From: an uncultured bacterium
GTDB lineage: Bacteria > Myxococcota_A > Bradymonadia > UBA7976 > VGTA01
NCBI GenBank assembly: GCA_943788935.1
Contig: CALSSE010000015.1
Span: 124,001-188,000 of the forward strand
Direction: 5' to 3'
Length of the DNA stretch: 64,000 nt
Part shown: positions 53,524 to 62,507 of the stretch, in pieces
Numbering within the stretch: the stretch's first letter is position 1
Layout of the letters: every line of letters starts with the position of its first letter
Notes under the pieces: model-generated
What the model was told of the DNA's origin: nothing
Databases searched by the model: none
Seen by the model: the letters and a program-made list of their open reading frames with translations, nothing else
Translations under genes and position numbers: made by a program

Positions 53524-54972
53524 ATGTCACCTCGATTACTGATTATTGATGACGATACGTCACATCTCGCGAGCTTAATTAAGATCTTCAAAAAGATGAA
53601 GCTCGATACGGTTGGAGTACCTAGAGGGCGTGAGGCGCTAGCCTTGATTCAAAAGCAGGAATTCACTCTTATTCTTAGCGATTTGATGCTTCCTGATATC
53701 GATGGTATAGAGCTTTTAGCACAGATGAAAGAGCTGCGCCCTCACGTAGAGGTCGTGATTATGACTGCATATGGCACTATAGAGCGAGCGGTAGAGGCGA
53801 TGAGAGGAGGGGCGTATGACTTTATTACCAAACCTTTTCGTAGAGCAGAGATAGAGCGGGTCATAGAGAGAGCTCTTGAGCGAGTAAGTTTAATTCAAGA
53901 GAATCAAGCGCTGAAGAGACAGCTAGCAGAGGCGAGGGTCGCTGCCTCGGGAGATTCGGCGGGGAGAGGAGTGATTGGTTATACGCCTGCCTTTCAAAAA
54001 GTATTAGATATTGCGCTGCAAGCAGCGCCCTCTCAGGCGACAATTCTTCTCCAAGGAGAGAGCGGGACTGGGAAAGAGGTCTTCGCTCGCTTGATTCATA
54101 GACAATCTTCACGAAGTGATGGTCCATTTATCGCTGTTAACTGTGGCGCTTTACCTGAGGGAATCATAGAGGCAGAGCTGTTCGGAGTAGAGAAGGGGGC
54201 TTTTACTGGTGCCTCACGTAAAAAAGAGGGGCGTTTTGGACGCGCTCATCAGGGGACATTATTTCTTGATGAGGTCGCGGAAATGCCTCCTCAGCTCCAA
54301 GTTAAGCTCTTAAGAGTACTCCAAAGCGGCGAATATGAAGCGGTCGGTGGGACCACTACCTTGCGGTCTGATTGTCGAGTGATCGCTGCGACAAATGTCA
54401 ACCTCGCTGATGCAGTCCGTGAGGGAGATTTTAGAGAGGATCTATACTATAGGCTAAAGGTTATCTCTTTGACCTTGCCGCCTCTACGAGAGAGAGCTGA
54501 CGATATTCCTCCGCTCTGTGAACATTTTTTGCAGCGCTACGTGGTAAAGCATCAAAGGGATATAAGAGGGATCTCTCCTCAGGCGCAGCAAACGCTCAAT
54601 TCTTATCTATGGCCAGGCAATGTCAGAGAGTTAGAGAATACGATCGAGAGAGCCGTGGTGCTCTGTCAGGGAGAGATGATAGACCTCGTAGATTTCCCCT
54701 CTGAGCTGTTCCCGAAAGAGAGCTCATCTCGAGGGTCAGACGGGGCGGGAGATGAAGAGTCTAACGATGAGCAATCTTTATTCTCAGTCCCCTTTGGCAT
54801 GAGCCTCCAAGAGGTAGAGAGACGCTTAATCTTGCAAACATTAGAGTTTACTGAGGGTGATAAGCATAGAACTGCTCACCTGTTAGGGATCGCTACGAGA
54901 ACAGTGTATCGTAAACTTGCTCTGATAGAAGATGTCTCTCATGACTTGACTGACCAAATGAAAAAGCCTTGA
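53524..54972 (+). CDS. NtrC-family sigma-54-dependent response regulator
   Basis: The 482-residue protein has a receiver domain (residues 4-120: IIDDDTSH acidic pocket, ILSDLMLPDIDG with the phospho-accepting Asp, VIMTAYG, ITKPF). An AAA+ activator domain follows with GESGTGKEVFARLIH (Walker A), ELFGVEKGAFTGA (the GAFTGA loop that contacts sigma-54), GTLFLDEVAEMP (Walker B) and WPGNVRELENTIERAVVL. The C-terminal helix-turn-helix is MSLQEVERRLIL...HRTAHLLGIATRTVYRKL. It is a full phosphorylation-dependent activator. It may pair with the PilS-like kinase 9.4 kb upstream, or control the type II operon directly downstream. Confidence 0.93.
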   Translation: MSPRLLIIDDDTSHLASLIKIFKKMKLDTVGVPRGREALALIQKQEFTLILSDLMLPDIDGIELLAQMKELRPHVEVVIMTAYGTIERAVEAMRGGAYDFITKPFRRAEIERVIERALERVSLIQENQALKRQLAEARVAASGDSAGRGVIGYTPAFQKVLDIALQAAPSQATILLQGESGTGKEVFARLIHRQSSRSDGPFIAVNCGALPEGIIEAELFGVEKGAFTGASRKKEGRFGRAHQGTLFLDEVAEMPPQLQVKLLRVLQSGEYEAVGGTTTLRSDCRVIAATNVNLADAVREGDFREDLYYRLKVISLTLPPLRERADDIPPLCEHFLQRYVVKHQRDIRGISPQAQQTLNSYLWPGNVRELENTIERAVVLCQGEMIDLVDFPSELFPKESSSRGSDGAGDEESNDEQSLFSVPFGMSLQEVERRLILQTLEFTEGDKHRTAHLLGIATRTVYRKLALIEDVSHDLTDQMKKP

Positions 54973-54985
54973 TTGACTCTAGAGT

Positions 54986-55014
54986 AGAAGAAGACAAGTT
55001 TGGAGTCTTCTTCT
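54986..55014 (+). terminator. Stem-loop after the regulator gene, probable terminator
   Basis: AGAAGAAGAC (54986-54995) pairs perfectly with GTCTTCTTCT (55005-55014) over 10 bp around a 9-base loop. The 3' arm is pyrimidine-rich but no long U-run follows, so termination may be weak. Confidence 0.45.
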
Positions 55015-55043
55015 TGACCCAAGGTAATCAAGAGTCACTTTAC

Positions 55044-55088
55044 TGACAAATTGTCACCTCTAGGTGGCAGGGGTATGACAAATTGTCA
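55044..55088. promoter_or_regulatory. Twin palindromes TGACAAATTGTCA upstream of gspC
   Basis: The 13-bp palindrome occurs identically at 55044-55056 and 55076-55088, 32 bp apart centre to centre (about three helical turns). This is the form expected for paired dimer sites of a DNA-binding regulator. It lies 130-165 bp before the predicted transcription start of the candidate -24/-12 promoter, a usual distance for enhancer sites of sigma-54 activators. Confidence 0.6.
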
Positions 55089-55187
55089 AAGATGCCTCTC
55101 TTTTATTTGAGAATTTCTTCGGTTGAGAAATGATGTTTCCGCGCTAAGGCTTTAATATGTAATGGTTATCTATCAAGTGTGGCAATT

Positions 55188-55203
55188 TGGAATAATATTT
55201 GCT
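55188..55203 (+). promoter_or_regulatory. Candidate sigma-54 (-24/-12) promoter of the type II secretion operon
   Basis: TGGAATAATATTTGCT matches the consensus TGGCAC-N5-TTGCW at the GG and GC pairs with their exact 12-bp spacing; the bases after TGG are not ideal. It lies 118 bp before the gspC start. Confidence 0.45.
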
Positions 55204-55320
55204 TTACAAAGTGTTTGATTGATTATCTGATGATCGCTTTGATCTAGGATCATGTTCGTTGTATAGAAGCATGTTCTGACTAAGAATATACACCTTGAAT
55301 CTGTCGGGGGAGATGCACAA

Positions 55321-56292
55321 ATGGATGCCTATTTTAAGAGATATCTCTGGGTATTACACATCTGTCTGATCGCGGCTGTCGCCCACTCTGCGAGTCAATT
55401 AGCGAGCTATTTCGTCATTGAAGCCGCTTCAGAGGCCCTTAAGTCGAAGTCGGGTATACAGAAGCCCATCAAACGCTCACGACTGAAGCACTCCCGTCGC
55501 ACTTCGCAATGGGCGGACCAGATTCAAGGTCGAAATCTCTTCAATGCCAACCCTCCTAGTCCCGAAGAGTTATCAAGCGCGACATCTCAAGAGACCGAAG
55601 AGGATAAGCCTAAAGGGCAGATCCCTCAACCATATGACGAGTGCGAAGACAGTGACCTTAAAGTGAACGTACAAGTCACCATGGTCGCTGAGCCTCCCTC
55701 TGCATCATACACTATGATCAATGTTGAAGGAGAGGATCGCATCTATCGAATCGGTGACACCATCACTGAGCATGAGATAGTCGCTATTCAATGGTCAGGC
55801 AGCGGGCAGAGAGTGGTGGTTGTCAACGAGGGCAAGTTCGAATGTCTCAGCTTGGGTAAGAAGAACGCTAGTAAAAAACCCAAACGATATTCACGCAATA
55901 ACAAGCGTGGGAAGAAGAAGTCTTCTAATTCCAAGGCCAATAAGTTCAAAGATGGAATTAAAGAGGTGTCACCTGGTCGATATGAGGTGGATCGAGCGAT
56001 GCTCGATGAGCAGCTCACTGATCTAGATAACCTCGTCCGTCAAGCCCGAGTGATTCCTCATTACAAGCGTGGGAAACCAGCAGGCTTTAAAGTCGTTGGA
56101 ATTCGCTCTAACTCGATCTTTCGTCACTTAGGTCTTAAGTCCGGTGACGTACTTAAATCGGTCGGAGGTGAGGAGTTGACCTCGATCAATAAGGCGCTTG
56201 GTCTCTTTGAGAAGCTGAAGACGAGCGACAACCTTAACCTTGACCTCGAGCGTAGAGGTAAAGTCAGCTCTTTCGAGTATAATATCAAATGA
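55321..56292 (+). CDS. gspC: Type II secretion inner-membrane protein GspC
   Basis: GspC links the inner-membrane platform to the secretin. The 323-residue protein has one N-terminal transmembrane helix (about residues 8-30), then an HR-like domain: GRNLFNANPP, VTMVAEPPSASYTMINVEG, YRIGDTI and VVVVNEGKFECL. A basic low-complexity stretch (Lys/Arg/Asn/Ser-rich, about residues 178-205) follows. A C-terminal PDZ domain (GFKVVGIRSNSIFRHLGLKSGDVLKSVGGEELTSINKAL) completes it. Its stop overlaps the gspD start by four bases. Regulation is probably through the twin palindromes and -24/-12 element upstream. Confidence 0.9.
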   Translation: MDAYFKRYLWVLHICLIAAVAHSASQLASYFVIEAASEALKSKSGIQKPIKRSRLKHSRRTSQWADQIQGRNLFNANPPSPEELSSATSQETEEDKPKGQIPQPYDECEDSDLKVNVQVTMVAEPPSASYTMINVEGEDRIYRIGDTITEHEIVAIQWSGSGQRVVVVNEGKFECLSLGKKNASKKPKRYSRNNKRGKKKSSNSKANKFKDGIKEVSPGRYEVDRAMLDEQLTDLDNLVRQARVIPHYKRGKPAGFKVVGIRSNSIFRHLGLKSGDVLKSVGGEELTSINKALGLFEKLKTSDNLNLDLERRGKVSSFEYNIK

Positions 56293-59279
56293 AACGAGCG
56301 ATGATCCTACCGATGAAGCAAATGTCTGCAGTTTACTTCGATGCTTTAGACCTCACCTATCTTCATTCTCCTGTACCCCATCTATTACCCTTAGACAGAG
56401 AAGACATTATGCTAAATGCTCACCGATCAATAGAGTCTCATTCATCTACAATCAGTGACCTTAACGCTGAACATAGGATCAACTCAATATTGATATCGGA
56501 CTTCACGTGGAGTGGACGTATGGGGATCGTGAGTCTTATACTCTCAATACTCATAGCAGGACCGAGCGAGAGTTATGCTCAGAGTAGAGTCTTGCCACCG
56601 GTCCCGGTGACTCCAAGAGTGATGCCTAGGATCAGTCCGAAAGTTCGGCAGGTGATCAGCAAGAGAGATCAAGCCCTCAAGCGATCAGAGGCGCTTAGAA
56701 AACTTCAAGAGCGTCGAGAAGCTGAAGAGAAAAAGCAGAAACAAAAAACGAAACAGCGAGATAACAATGGAGCGATCGCTGCCCCTAAGGGAGGAACTTC
56801 CAAGGGAGACGGAGAGAAGAATCAAGTCATCTCTGAGACCGGCAAAGCCCCTGAGGATAACTTGAGCGAAGACTTCATCAAGAAATGTGGTTATGTAAAG
56901 CCCAAAAAGAACGCTCGTTTCCATCTCGATATCGTTGATGAAGAGCTAGAGGCGGTCGTTAAACTGATCGCCTGTATCAAGATGAGGAACATTATTCTCT
57001 CTAAGCCTTTAAAAGGTAAAAAAATCACGATCTACTCTCCGGTCAAGGTGAGCGCTGACGAGGCATATCGGGCTTTTCTCACCGCCTTGGAGGCCAATGG
57101 GTTAACGATCTCTAGGCAAGGTAAATTTTGGAGAATCATCGAGATCAAAGATTTCGCGCGCTCTTCTGATCCTTTCCAAAAGAATGAGAGTACACCACCT
57201 CGCGAAGATCGTATGGTCACTCAGATCGTTCAGCTGAAGCATGTTGATGCTCAAGAGATCAATGAGATCATCTCTAAACTCGCGAGCAATAACGCCCAAA
57301 TTATCGTGTACCAGCCTAATAACTCTATGATCATCACAGAGTTAGCGAGTAACCTACGTAAGCTCCTCGCCCTCATCAAAGATCTCGATGTACCTGGCGG
57401 TGAAGAGCAGCTGTGGACGTATCAGATCATCCACGCTGAAGCGACCGATATCGCTCAGAAAATTCAAGAGGTATTTGAAGTCAGTGACGACAAATCCAAG
57501 TCTAGATCTACGAGCAAGACGAATAATCGACGAACAAACAATCGTAAGCGAGGGAAGAACTCAAAAAAGAAGAGCAGGACAGAGAGCAGCAGTATCGGTG
57601 ACTCAGAGCTTGACGCGAGGGTGAGTAAGGTGATCGCTGATGAGCGTACCAATCGTCTCTTGATCAAGGCTAACGCTCGTAGCTATGCTCGCGTGAAATC
57701 CTTGATCGCTAAACTCGATATCCCCGTTGAGGGCGATGGACAAGTTCATATTCATCAGCTCAATCATGCTAAGGCCGCTGATCTCTCCAATGTCTTGAGC
57801 AGCTTAAGTCAAGAGCAGCGCAGTCGAGGTGGGAACAATACTAATAAGAGGCGCTCTAAAGTGAAACGCTCTAAGTCAGCGTCCAAATCCTCTGGCTCTA
57901 ATTCAGCAGCGCTCTTTGAAGGAGAGGTCTCAGTCACCGCAGATGAAGACACTAACGCTTTAGTGATCACCGCTAGCTTTAAAGACTATTTAGCGTTAAA
58001 GAAGGTGATCGATATCCTTGATAAACCTCGTCGTCAGGTCTTTATTGAAGCAGTGGTTATGGAGGTCTCTATTCGAAATCAGAGAGATTTTGGGATCTCT
58101 CTTCATGGCGCGGGTGAGGGGGCTGTGGCAGGAGAAACCGTCCCTCTAATCTTTAGTAACCAGCCCGGATCAACCAAGTCCTTTGATCTGAGCAGTGCGG
58201 CTGCTCTCACAGGGCTGGCGGTGGCTACTCAAGGCCCGGCGAGCGGTGTTGAGGTTGCGGGGATTGATCTCCCTTCTTTTGGGGCGATCATGCAGGCGCT
58301 CTCCAAGAGTGATGATGTCAACATCATGTCCACCCCACATATTTTGACCACTGATAATGAAGAGGCAGAGATCGTAGTAGGCTCCAATGTTCCGTTCATC
58401 GCGGGGATCGCTGGTGGTATGGGTGGTATGGGTGGTATGGGTGGTATGGGTGGCCTTGGAGGTCGGGGGGGCATGGGTGGTTTAGGAGGCTTCTTCCCCA
58501 CTGTAAATGTTCAGCGACAAGATGTCGCGCTGACTTTAAAGATCACGCCTCGAATCAATGCTGCTAATTTTGTCACCTTAGAGATTGATCAGGTGATCGA
58601 AGAGATCGAGAGTATTGATCCACAGGTTGGCCCGACGACCTCTAAGCGTAGCATCAAGAGTACAGTGGTGGTTCAAGACCAAAATACAGTGGTCGTCGGT
58701 GGACTTCAGAAGACGAGACAGATCAACAATGTCAGCGCTGTGCCTTGGCTAGGAGAGATTCCGGTTATCGGCTATTTCTTCAGGACTACCAAACGTGATC
58801 GAGAGCGACGTAACCTCCTCTTGTTACTCACTCCTCATGTGATTGAGGGCCCTGATGACTTTCGAGCCATTTTTCAGAGAAAGCTCGAAGAACATAGAGA
58901 ATTTGTGGCTCGCTTTCAGCAAGAAGGGAATGACCTCAGGCTTGGGTTAGATTTCGGTAAAAAACATGGTCTCGTGGAGGCGATCAATCAATCTCTGAGA
59001 GCGGCTCGTGAAGAAAATGATTTGCTCGAGCAGCTTAAAAAGCAGGAAGAGCGACCACCGCTCCCACAGGATCTCGATGGTGTTGAGGTGCCAACACTCA
59101 ACCCTCTCGTCCCTAATGGGGATCGAGCTGATGAAGAGGCTTCGGAGTCGAGTCAGGCTAAACCGAGACCCGATTTAGAGCCTAAGGTAATCGTGCAGGT
59201 GAGCTCGGATTCTAAGCCTAAAGATGAGCTGACGCCTAGCGTAGAGCCGTCAGTCCAAGACCCCTTTGCAGAAGATTGA
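56289..59279 (+). CDS. gspD: Type II secretion outer-membrane secretin GspD
   Basis: GspD forms the outer-membrane gate. Mature domains: N0 (FHLDIVDEELEAVVKLIACIKMRNIILS), N1, N2 and N3 with repeated NxxxIVT-type motifs (NNSMIITELASNLRKL, DERTNRLLIKANARSY, DEDTNALVITASFKDY), then the secretin domain (RRQVFIEAVVMEVS, VGSNVPFIAG, LKITPRIN, VVVGGLQKTR, PVIGYFFRTT). Basic low-complexity segments sit between N domains. A Gly-Gly-Met repeat lies in the gate. The first 77 residues look unlike a signal; ATG 56520 has GGAG at good spacing and is followed at once by a signal peptide, so it may be the true start. Confidence 0.95.
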   Translation: MKRAMILPMKQMSAVYFDALDLTYLHSPVPHLLPLDREDIMLNAHRSIESHSSTISDLNAEHRINSILISDFTWSGRMGIVSLILSILIAGPSESYAQSRVLPPVPVTPRVMPRISPKVRQVISKRDQALKRSEALRKLQERREAEEKKQKQKTKQRDNNGAIAAPKGGTSKGDGEKNQVISETGKAPEDNLSEDFIKKCGYVKPKKNARFHLDIVDEELEAVVKLIACIKMRNIILSKPLKGKKITIYSPVKVSADEAYRAFLTALEANGLTISRQGKFWRIIEIKDFARSSDPFQKNESTPPREDRMVTQIVQLKHVDAQEINEIISKLASNNAQIIVYQPNNSMIITELASNLRKLLALIKDLDVPGGEEQLWTYQIIHAEATDIAQKIQEVFEVSDDKSKSRSTSKTNNRRTNNRKRGKNSKKKSRTESSSIGDSELDARVSKVIADERTNRLLIKANARSYARVKSLIAKLDIPVEGDGQVHIHQLNHAKAADLSNVLSSLSQEQRSRGGNNTNKRRSKVKRSKSASKSSGSNSAALFEGEVSVTADEDTNALVITASFKDYLALKKVIDILDKPRRQVFIEAVVMEVSIRNQRDFGISLHGAGEGAVAGETVPLIFSNQPGSTKSFDLSSAAALTGLAVATQGPASGVEVAGIDLPSFGAIMQALSKSDDVNIMSTPHILTTDNEEAEIVVGSNVPFIAGIAGGMGGMGGMGGMGGLGGRGGMGGLGGFFPTVNVQRQDVALTLKITPRINAANFVTLEIDQVIEEIESIDPQVGPTTSKRSIKSTVVVQDQNTVVVGGLQKTRQINNVSAVPWLGEIPVIGYFFRTTKRDRERRNLLLLLTPHVIEGPDDFRAIFQRKLEEHREFVARFQQEGNDLRLGLDFGKKHGLVEAINQSLRAAREENDLLEQLKKQEERPPLPQDLDGVEVPTLNPLVPNGDRADEEASESSQAKPRPDLEPKVIVQVSSDSKPKDELTPSVEPSVQDPFAED
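58413..58448 (+). repeat. 9-bp in-frame repeat encoding Gly-Gly-Met in the GspD gate
   Basis: Four perfect GGTGGTATG units encode GGM repeats, continued by Gly-rich sequence, inside the secretin domain between VPFIAG and the PTVNVQRQD strand. Confidence 0.95.
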
Positions 59280-59297
59280 TTAAGAGGGGATGATGCT

Positions 59298-61211
59298 ATG
59301 AGATTTGAACGTCAAGTCGCGAAACATTTATATTCCCAAGGGCTGATCACCCAAGAGCTTTACGAGCGCTCCTGTCCCGAGGAGTATAACCTCCTCTCGG
59401 GATTAGTCGGGAAGTCTGATACTTGGAGACAGCTTGATGGTGAGCTGGCGGATGATAGGCTAGTCGATGAGAGCTTAGATCTCATATCTCTTGACGATCT
59501 CACCGAGACCGACAGCTTAGTCGATGAGAGTATGGAGCCCTCTCTCGAGGAAGAGGACTCATCAGAGAAGCCTCATCTAGAGTCTCCCAAAGAGCTTATA
59601 TTAAAGTCACGAGAGGTGACTCATGAGCAATGGTTGGAGGCGACGGCAGCCGCTCTTGGTATGAAATTCATGTTCGAGGTAGATCTCGATCGAGTCAACT
59701 TAGATTATTCGCAAGAGCTGAGAGTCGTCTACGCTAAAGACTTTAAGATCCTCCCGCTGTGGAGTGAGGGAGGACGTTTACTCGTCGCCATCGCTGACCC
59801 CTTCACTCAAGGTGCCCTAGGAGCGTTCTATAGACTATTTTCGGAGCCGATAGAGCCAGTTCTAGTCCCTGAACAGCCGCTCATCGATGCTATCAATAAG
59901 GTGTTTGACCGCAGAGCGGCCGCCTCACAGGTGATCGATGAGATCGACGCAGAGCAGGTCGTTGATGTGGATGCCGGGCTCAATGATATCGATATCGATA
60001 TCATCGATACTGATGATGAAGCTCCGATTATACGTCTCGTGAACGCCATCCTCTCTGATGCGATTAAAGACCGAGCTTCTGATATTCATATTGAGCCGTT
60101 TGAGCGAGAGATCTCGATCCGCTTTCGTGTAGATGGGGTCCTCAAGGATGCCTTCTCCACCCCTCCTCCTAAGCGTTTTCATGCGCCAGTGGCCTCTCGT
60201 ATCAAGGTAATGGCGGGCTTAGATATTGCGGAGAAACGTATCCCGCAAGATGGTCGTATCAAGCTCAAGGTCGCAGGGAAAGAGATCGATATTCGGCTCT
60301 CCACTCTCCCGACCGCCCACGGTGAGCGATTGGTGATGCGTATCCTAGATAAGACCTCGGTCTTAAAAGACCTTGAGGATATTGGTATGGGGTCACAGGT
60401 CCTCACGAATATCAATGAGCTGATCACTAGATCTTATGGGATCATCTTAGTCACTGGACCAACCGGGTCGGGGAAGACGACCTCGCTTTATGCGAGCCTC
60501 ACTAAGATTAACAGTCCTACCCGTAATATTATCACCGTTGAAGATCCGGTAGAGTACCAAATCGGTGGGATCAGTCAGACCCAGGTAAACAGCAAGGTCG
60601 GCCTGACATTCTCGGCAGGGCTGCGTTCGATCCTCCGTCAAGACCCTGATGTGGTCATGATCGGTGAGATCCGTGATCAAGAGACTGCAGAGATCGCGAT
60701 TCAGGCTTCACTCACTGGTCACTTAGTCTTCAGTACTCTGCACACTAATGACTCGGCAGGAGCGGTGACTCGTCTTGTCGATATGGGCGTGGAGCCCTTC
60801 TTAATCTCTTCATCAGTGATCGGGATGATGGCTCAGCGCCTCGTCCGAACCCTTTGCTCTGCCTGTAAAGAGCCGGTGGTCCCCACCGACCTTGAACTCA
60901 GTCAGCTCAGCTACACTCGAGAACGCTTCCTCGAAGAGTCCGCTGGTGTCGTCTATAAAGGACGTGGCTGTCCCGAGTGTAGAGGTGATGGCTATCGAGG
61001 GCGAACAGGGATCTATGAACTCTTGATGGTCGATGATGAAATCCGAGCGCTGATTATGGCGAATGTAGACAGTAATAGTATCAAGAAGAAGGCGATCATC
61101 AAGGGGATGAAGACCCTCCGCGATGACGGGACTCGAAAAGTCTTTGCCGGTGAGACGAGCATCGCTGAGGTCTTACGTGTGACTCAAGATGACATGCTCT
61201 CATTTGACTGA
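59298..61211 (+). CDS. gspE: Type II secretion ATPase GspE
   Basis: GspE is the cytoplasmic ATPase that powers pseudopilus assembly. The 637-residue protein has an N-terminal region with an acidic low-complexity stretch (about 50-100) and an MshEN-like domain (about 105-205). The ATPase core has DIHIEPFEREISIRFRVDG, GPTGSGKTTSLYASL (Walker A), TVEDPVEYQIGGISQTQVNSKVGLTF and RSILRQDPDVVMIGEIRD (Walker B). STLHTNDSAGA (His box) and the zinc Cys pairs CSAC and CPEC complete it. It is distinct from the PilB protein at 38 kb. AGGGG precedes the ATG. Confidence 0.95.
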   Translation: MRFERQVAKHLYSQGLITQELYERSCPEEYNLLSGLVGKSDTWRQLDGELADDRLVDESLDLISLDDLTETDSLVDESMEPSLEEEDSSEKPHLESPKELILKSREVTHEQWLEATAAALGMKFMFEVDLDRVNLDYSQELRVVYAKDFKILPLWSEGGRLLVAIADPFTQGALGAFYRLFSEPIEPVLVPEQPLIDAINKVFDRRAAASQVIDEIDAEQVVDVDAGLNDIDIDIIDTDDEAPIIRLVNAILSDAIKDRASDIHIEPFEREISIRFRVDGVLKDAFSTPPPKRFHAPVASRIKVMAGLDIAEKRIPQDGRIKLKVAGKEIDIRLSTLPTAHGERLVMRILDKTSVLKDLEDIGMGSQVLTNINELITRSYGIILVTGPTGSGKTTSLYASLTKINSPTRNIITVEDPVEYQIGGISQTQVNSKVGLTFSAGLRSILRQDPDVVMIGEIRDQETAEIAIQASLTGHLVFSTLHTNDSAGAVTRLVDMGVEPFLISSSVIGMMAQRLVRTLCSACKEPVVPTDLELSQLSYTRERFLEESAGVVYKGRGCPECRGDGYRGRTGIYELLMVDDEIRALIMANVDSNSIKKKAIIKGMKTLRDDGTRKVFAGETSIAEVLRVTQDDMLSFD

Positions 61212-61234
61212 GCCACTTAAGCGAGGAGCTCCAT

Positions 61235-62461
61235 ATGCCCAATTATGAATATACAGGCGTTAATAAGCGTGGCAAAAAAGTCAAAGGCTCAATGGAGGCC
61301 GACAGCCCTAAGCAGCTTCGCCAAATTCTGAAGCAGCGAGGGATCTATATCACTCAAATTGGAGCAGGGCGTAAATCAGGGCAGAGTATTCTCAGCGCCG
61401 AGATTGATTTCAATGAGCTCTTTGAGAAGATCACCCCTCAAGACATTTCGCTATTTACTAGACAGTTAGCGACCCTCGTTAAAGCGAGGATCCCACTCGC
61501 TGATGCGTTGGCTGCTTGTTGTGAGCAAGCAGATAAACCTAAGCTGAAAAAGATCCTTGTCAAGGTACGCTCTGATGTCAACGAGGGGGTGAGCTTCGCT
61601 CAAGCTCTCGATCAATATAGAGACGTTTTTGGGCCGCTTTATTCGAGTATGGTTCGCTCTGGAGAGGCCTCGGGTACCCTCGATGCGATACTCCTTCGTC
61701 TCGCTGAATTTTCAGAGGCTTCAGTGAAGCTCCGCCAGAATATCAGCAGCGCCATGATGTATCCGCTGATCATGATCAGCGTCGGGGCTCTTATCCTTGT
61801 AGGCCTGTTCGTCTTCGTAATCCCCCAAATTACTCAAATCTTCGCTGATAGTGGTCAGACTCTACCTCTAGTGACGAGGATCATCATCACCATCAGTCAC
61901 TTACTGCAAGATTATTTAGTCGTCCTCATCCTCTTCGCGATACTGATGTATCACATGTTTAAGCGATATATTAAGAAGCCACACGGTCAACGGCGCTGGG
62001 ACAGATTAAAACTTCGCTTTCCCGTTTTCGGTGAGCTATTTCTCTTGGTAGATCTCTCTCGTTTTACTAAGACGCTCGCGACTCTACTTAAGTCAGGGGT
62101 GCCCTTACTGACCGCCTTAGAGATCACTAAAAATGTACTCGGGAATCGAATATTGCTCGAGGCGGTTGATAAGGCGCGGGTAGCGGTCAAAGAAGGTCAT
62201 GCCTTAGCAACACCTCTGCGAGAGAGCGGTCATTTTCCGAGTATGTTGATTCACATGATCTCTGTCGGTGAGCGCTCTGGCGCTCTTGAGGAGATGCTCG
62301 GGGTCGTCGCTGAGACCTATGAGAATCAAGTCGAGAATAAGGTCTCTCGGCTTACGACCCTCCTTGAGCCTCTGATGATCGTCTTTATGGGCGGCACCAT
62401 CGCTGTAGTCGTCTTTGCGGTGCTGATGCCTATCCTGCAGATGAATGAATTTGTTCAATAA
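61235..62461 (+). CDS. gspF: Type II secretion inner-membrane platform protein GspF
   Basis: The 408-residue protein has the two GspF domains: FTRQLATLVKARIPLADALAACCEQ with MVRSGEASGTLDAILL, and FTKTLATLLKSGVPLLTALEI with MISVGERSGALEEML. Transmembrane stretches lie near residues 175-200, 220-245 and at the C-terminus (MIVFMGGTIAVVVFAVLMPILQM). It starts PNYEYTGVNKRGKKVKGSME, as GspF does. GAGGAG six bases before the ATG marks the start. Confidence 0.95.
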   Translation: MPNYEYTGVNKRGKKVKGSMEADSPKQLRQILKQRGIYITQIGAGRKSGQSILSAEIDFNELFEKITPQDISLFTRQLATLVKARIPLADALAACCEQADKPKLKKILVKVRSDVNEGVSFAQALDQYRDVFGPLYSSMVRSGEASGTLDAILLRLAEFSEASVKLRQNISSAMMYPLIMISVGALILVGLFVFVIPQITQIFADSGQTLPLVTRIIITISHLLQDYLVVLILFAILMYHMFKRYIKKPHGQRRWDRLKLRFPVFGELFLLVDLSRFTKTLATLLKSGVPLLTALEITKNVLGNRILLEAVDKARVAVKEGHALATPLRESGHFPSMLIHMISVGERSGALEEMLGVVAETYENQVENKVSRLTTLLEPLMIVFMGGTIAVVVFAVLMPILQMNEFVQ

Positions 62462-62507
62462 GTAACCCCAAAATCTTCTCATAACCCATTGTCAAAGGAG
62501 TGATCTA

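Noticed and set aside
58229..58501. Minus-strand Pro-rich frame opposite the GspD gate
   Set aside because: It is a shadow of the Gly-Gly-Met repeat on the coding strand.
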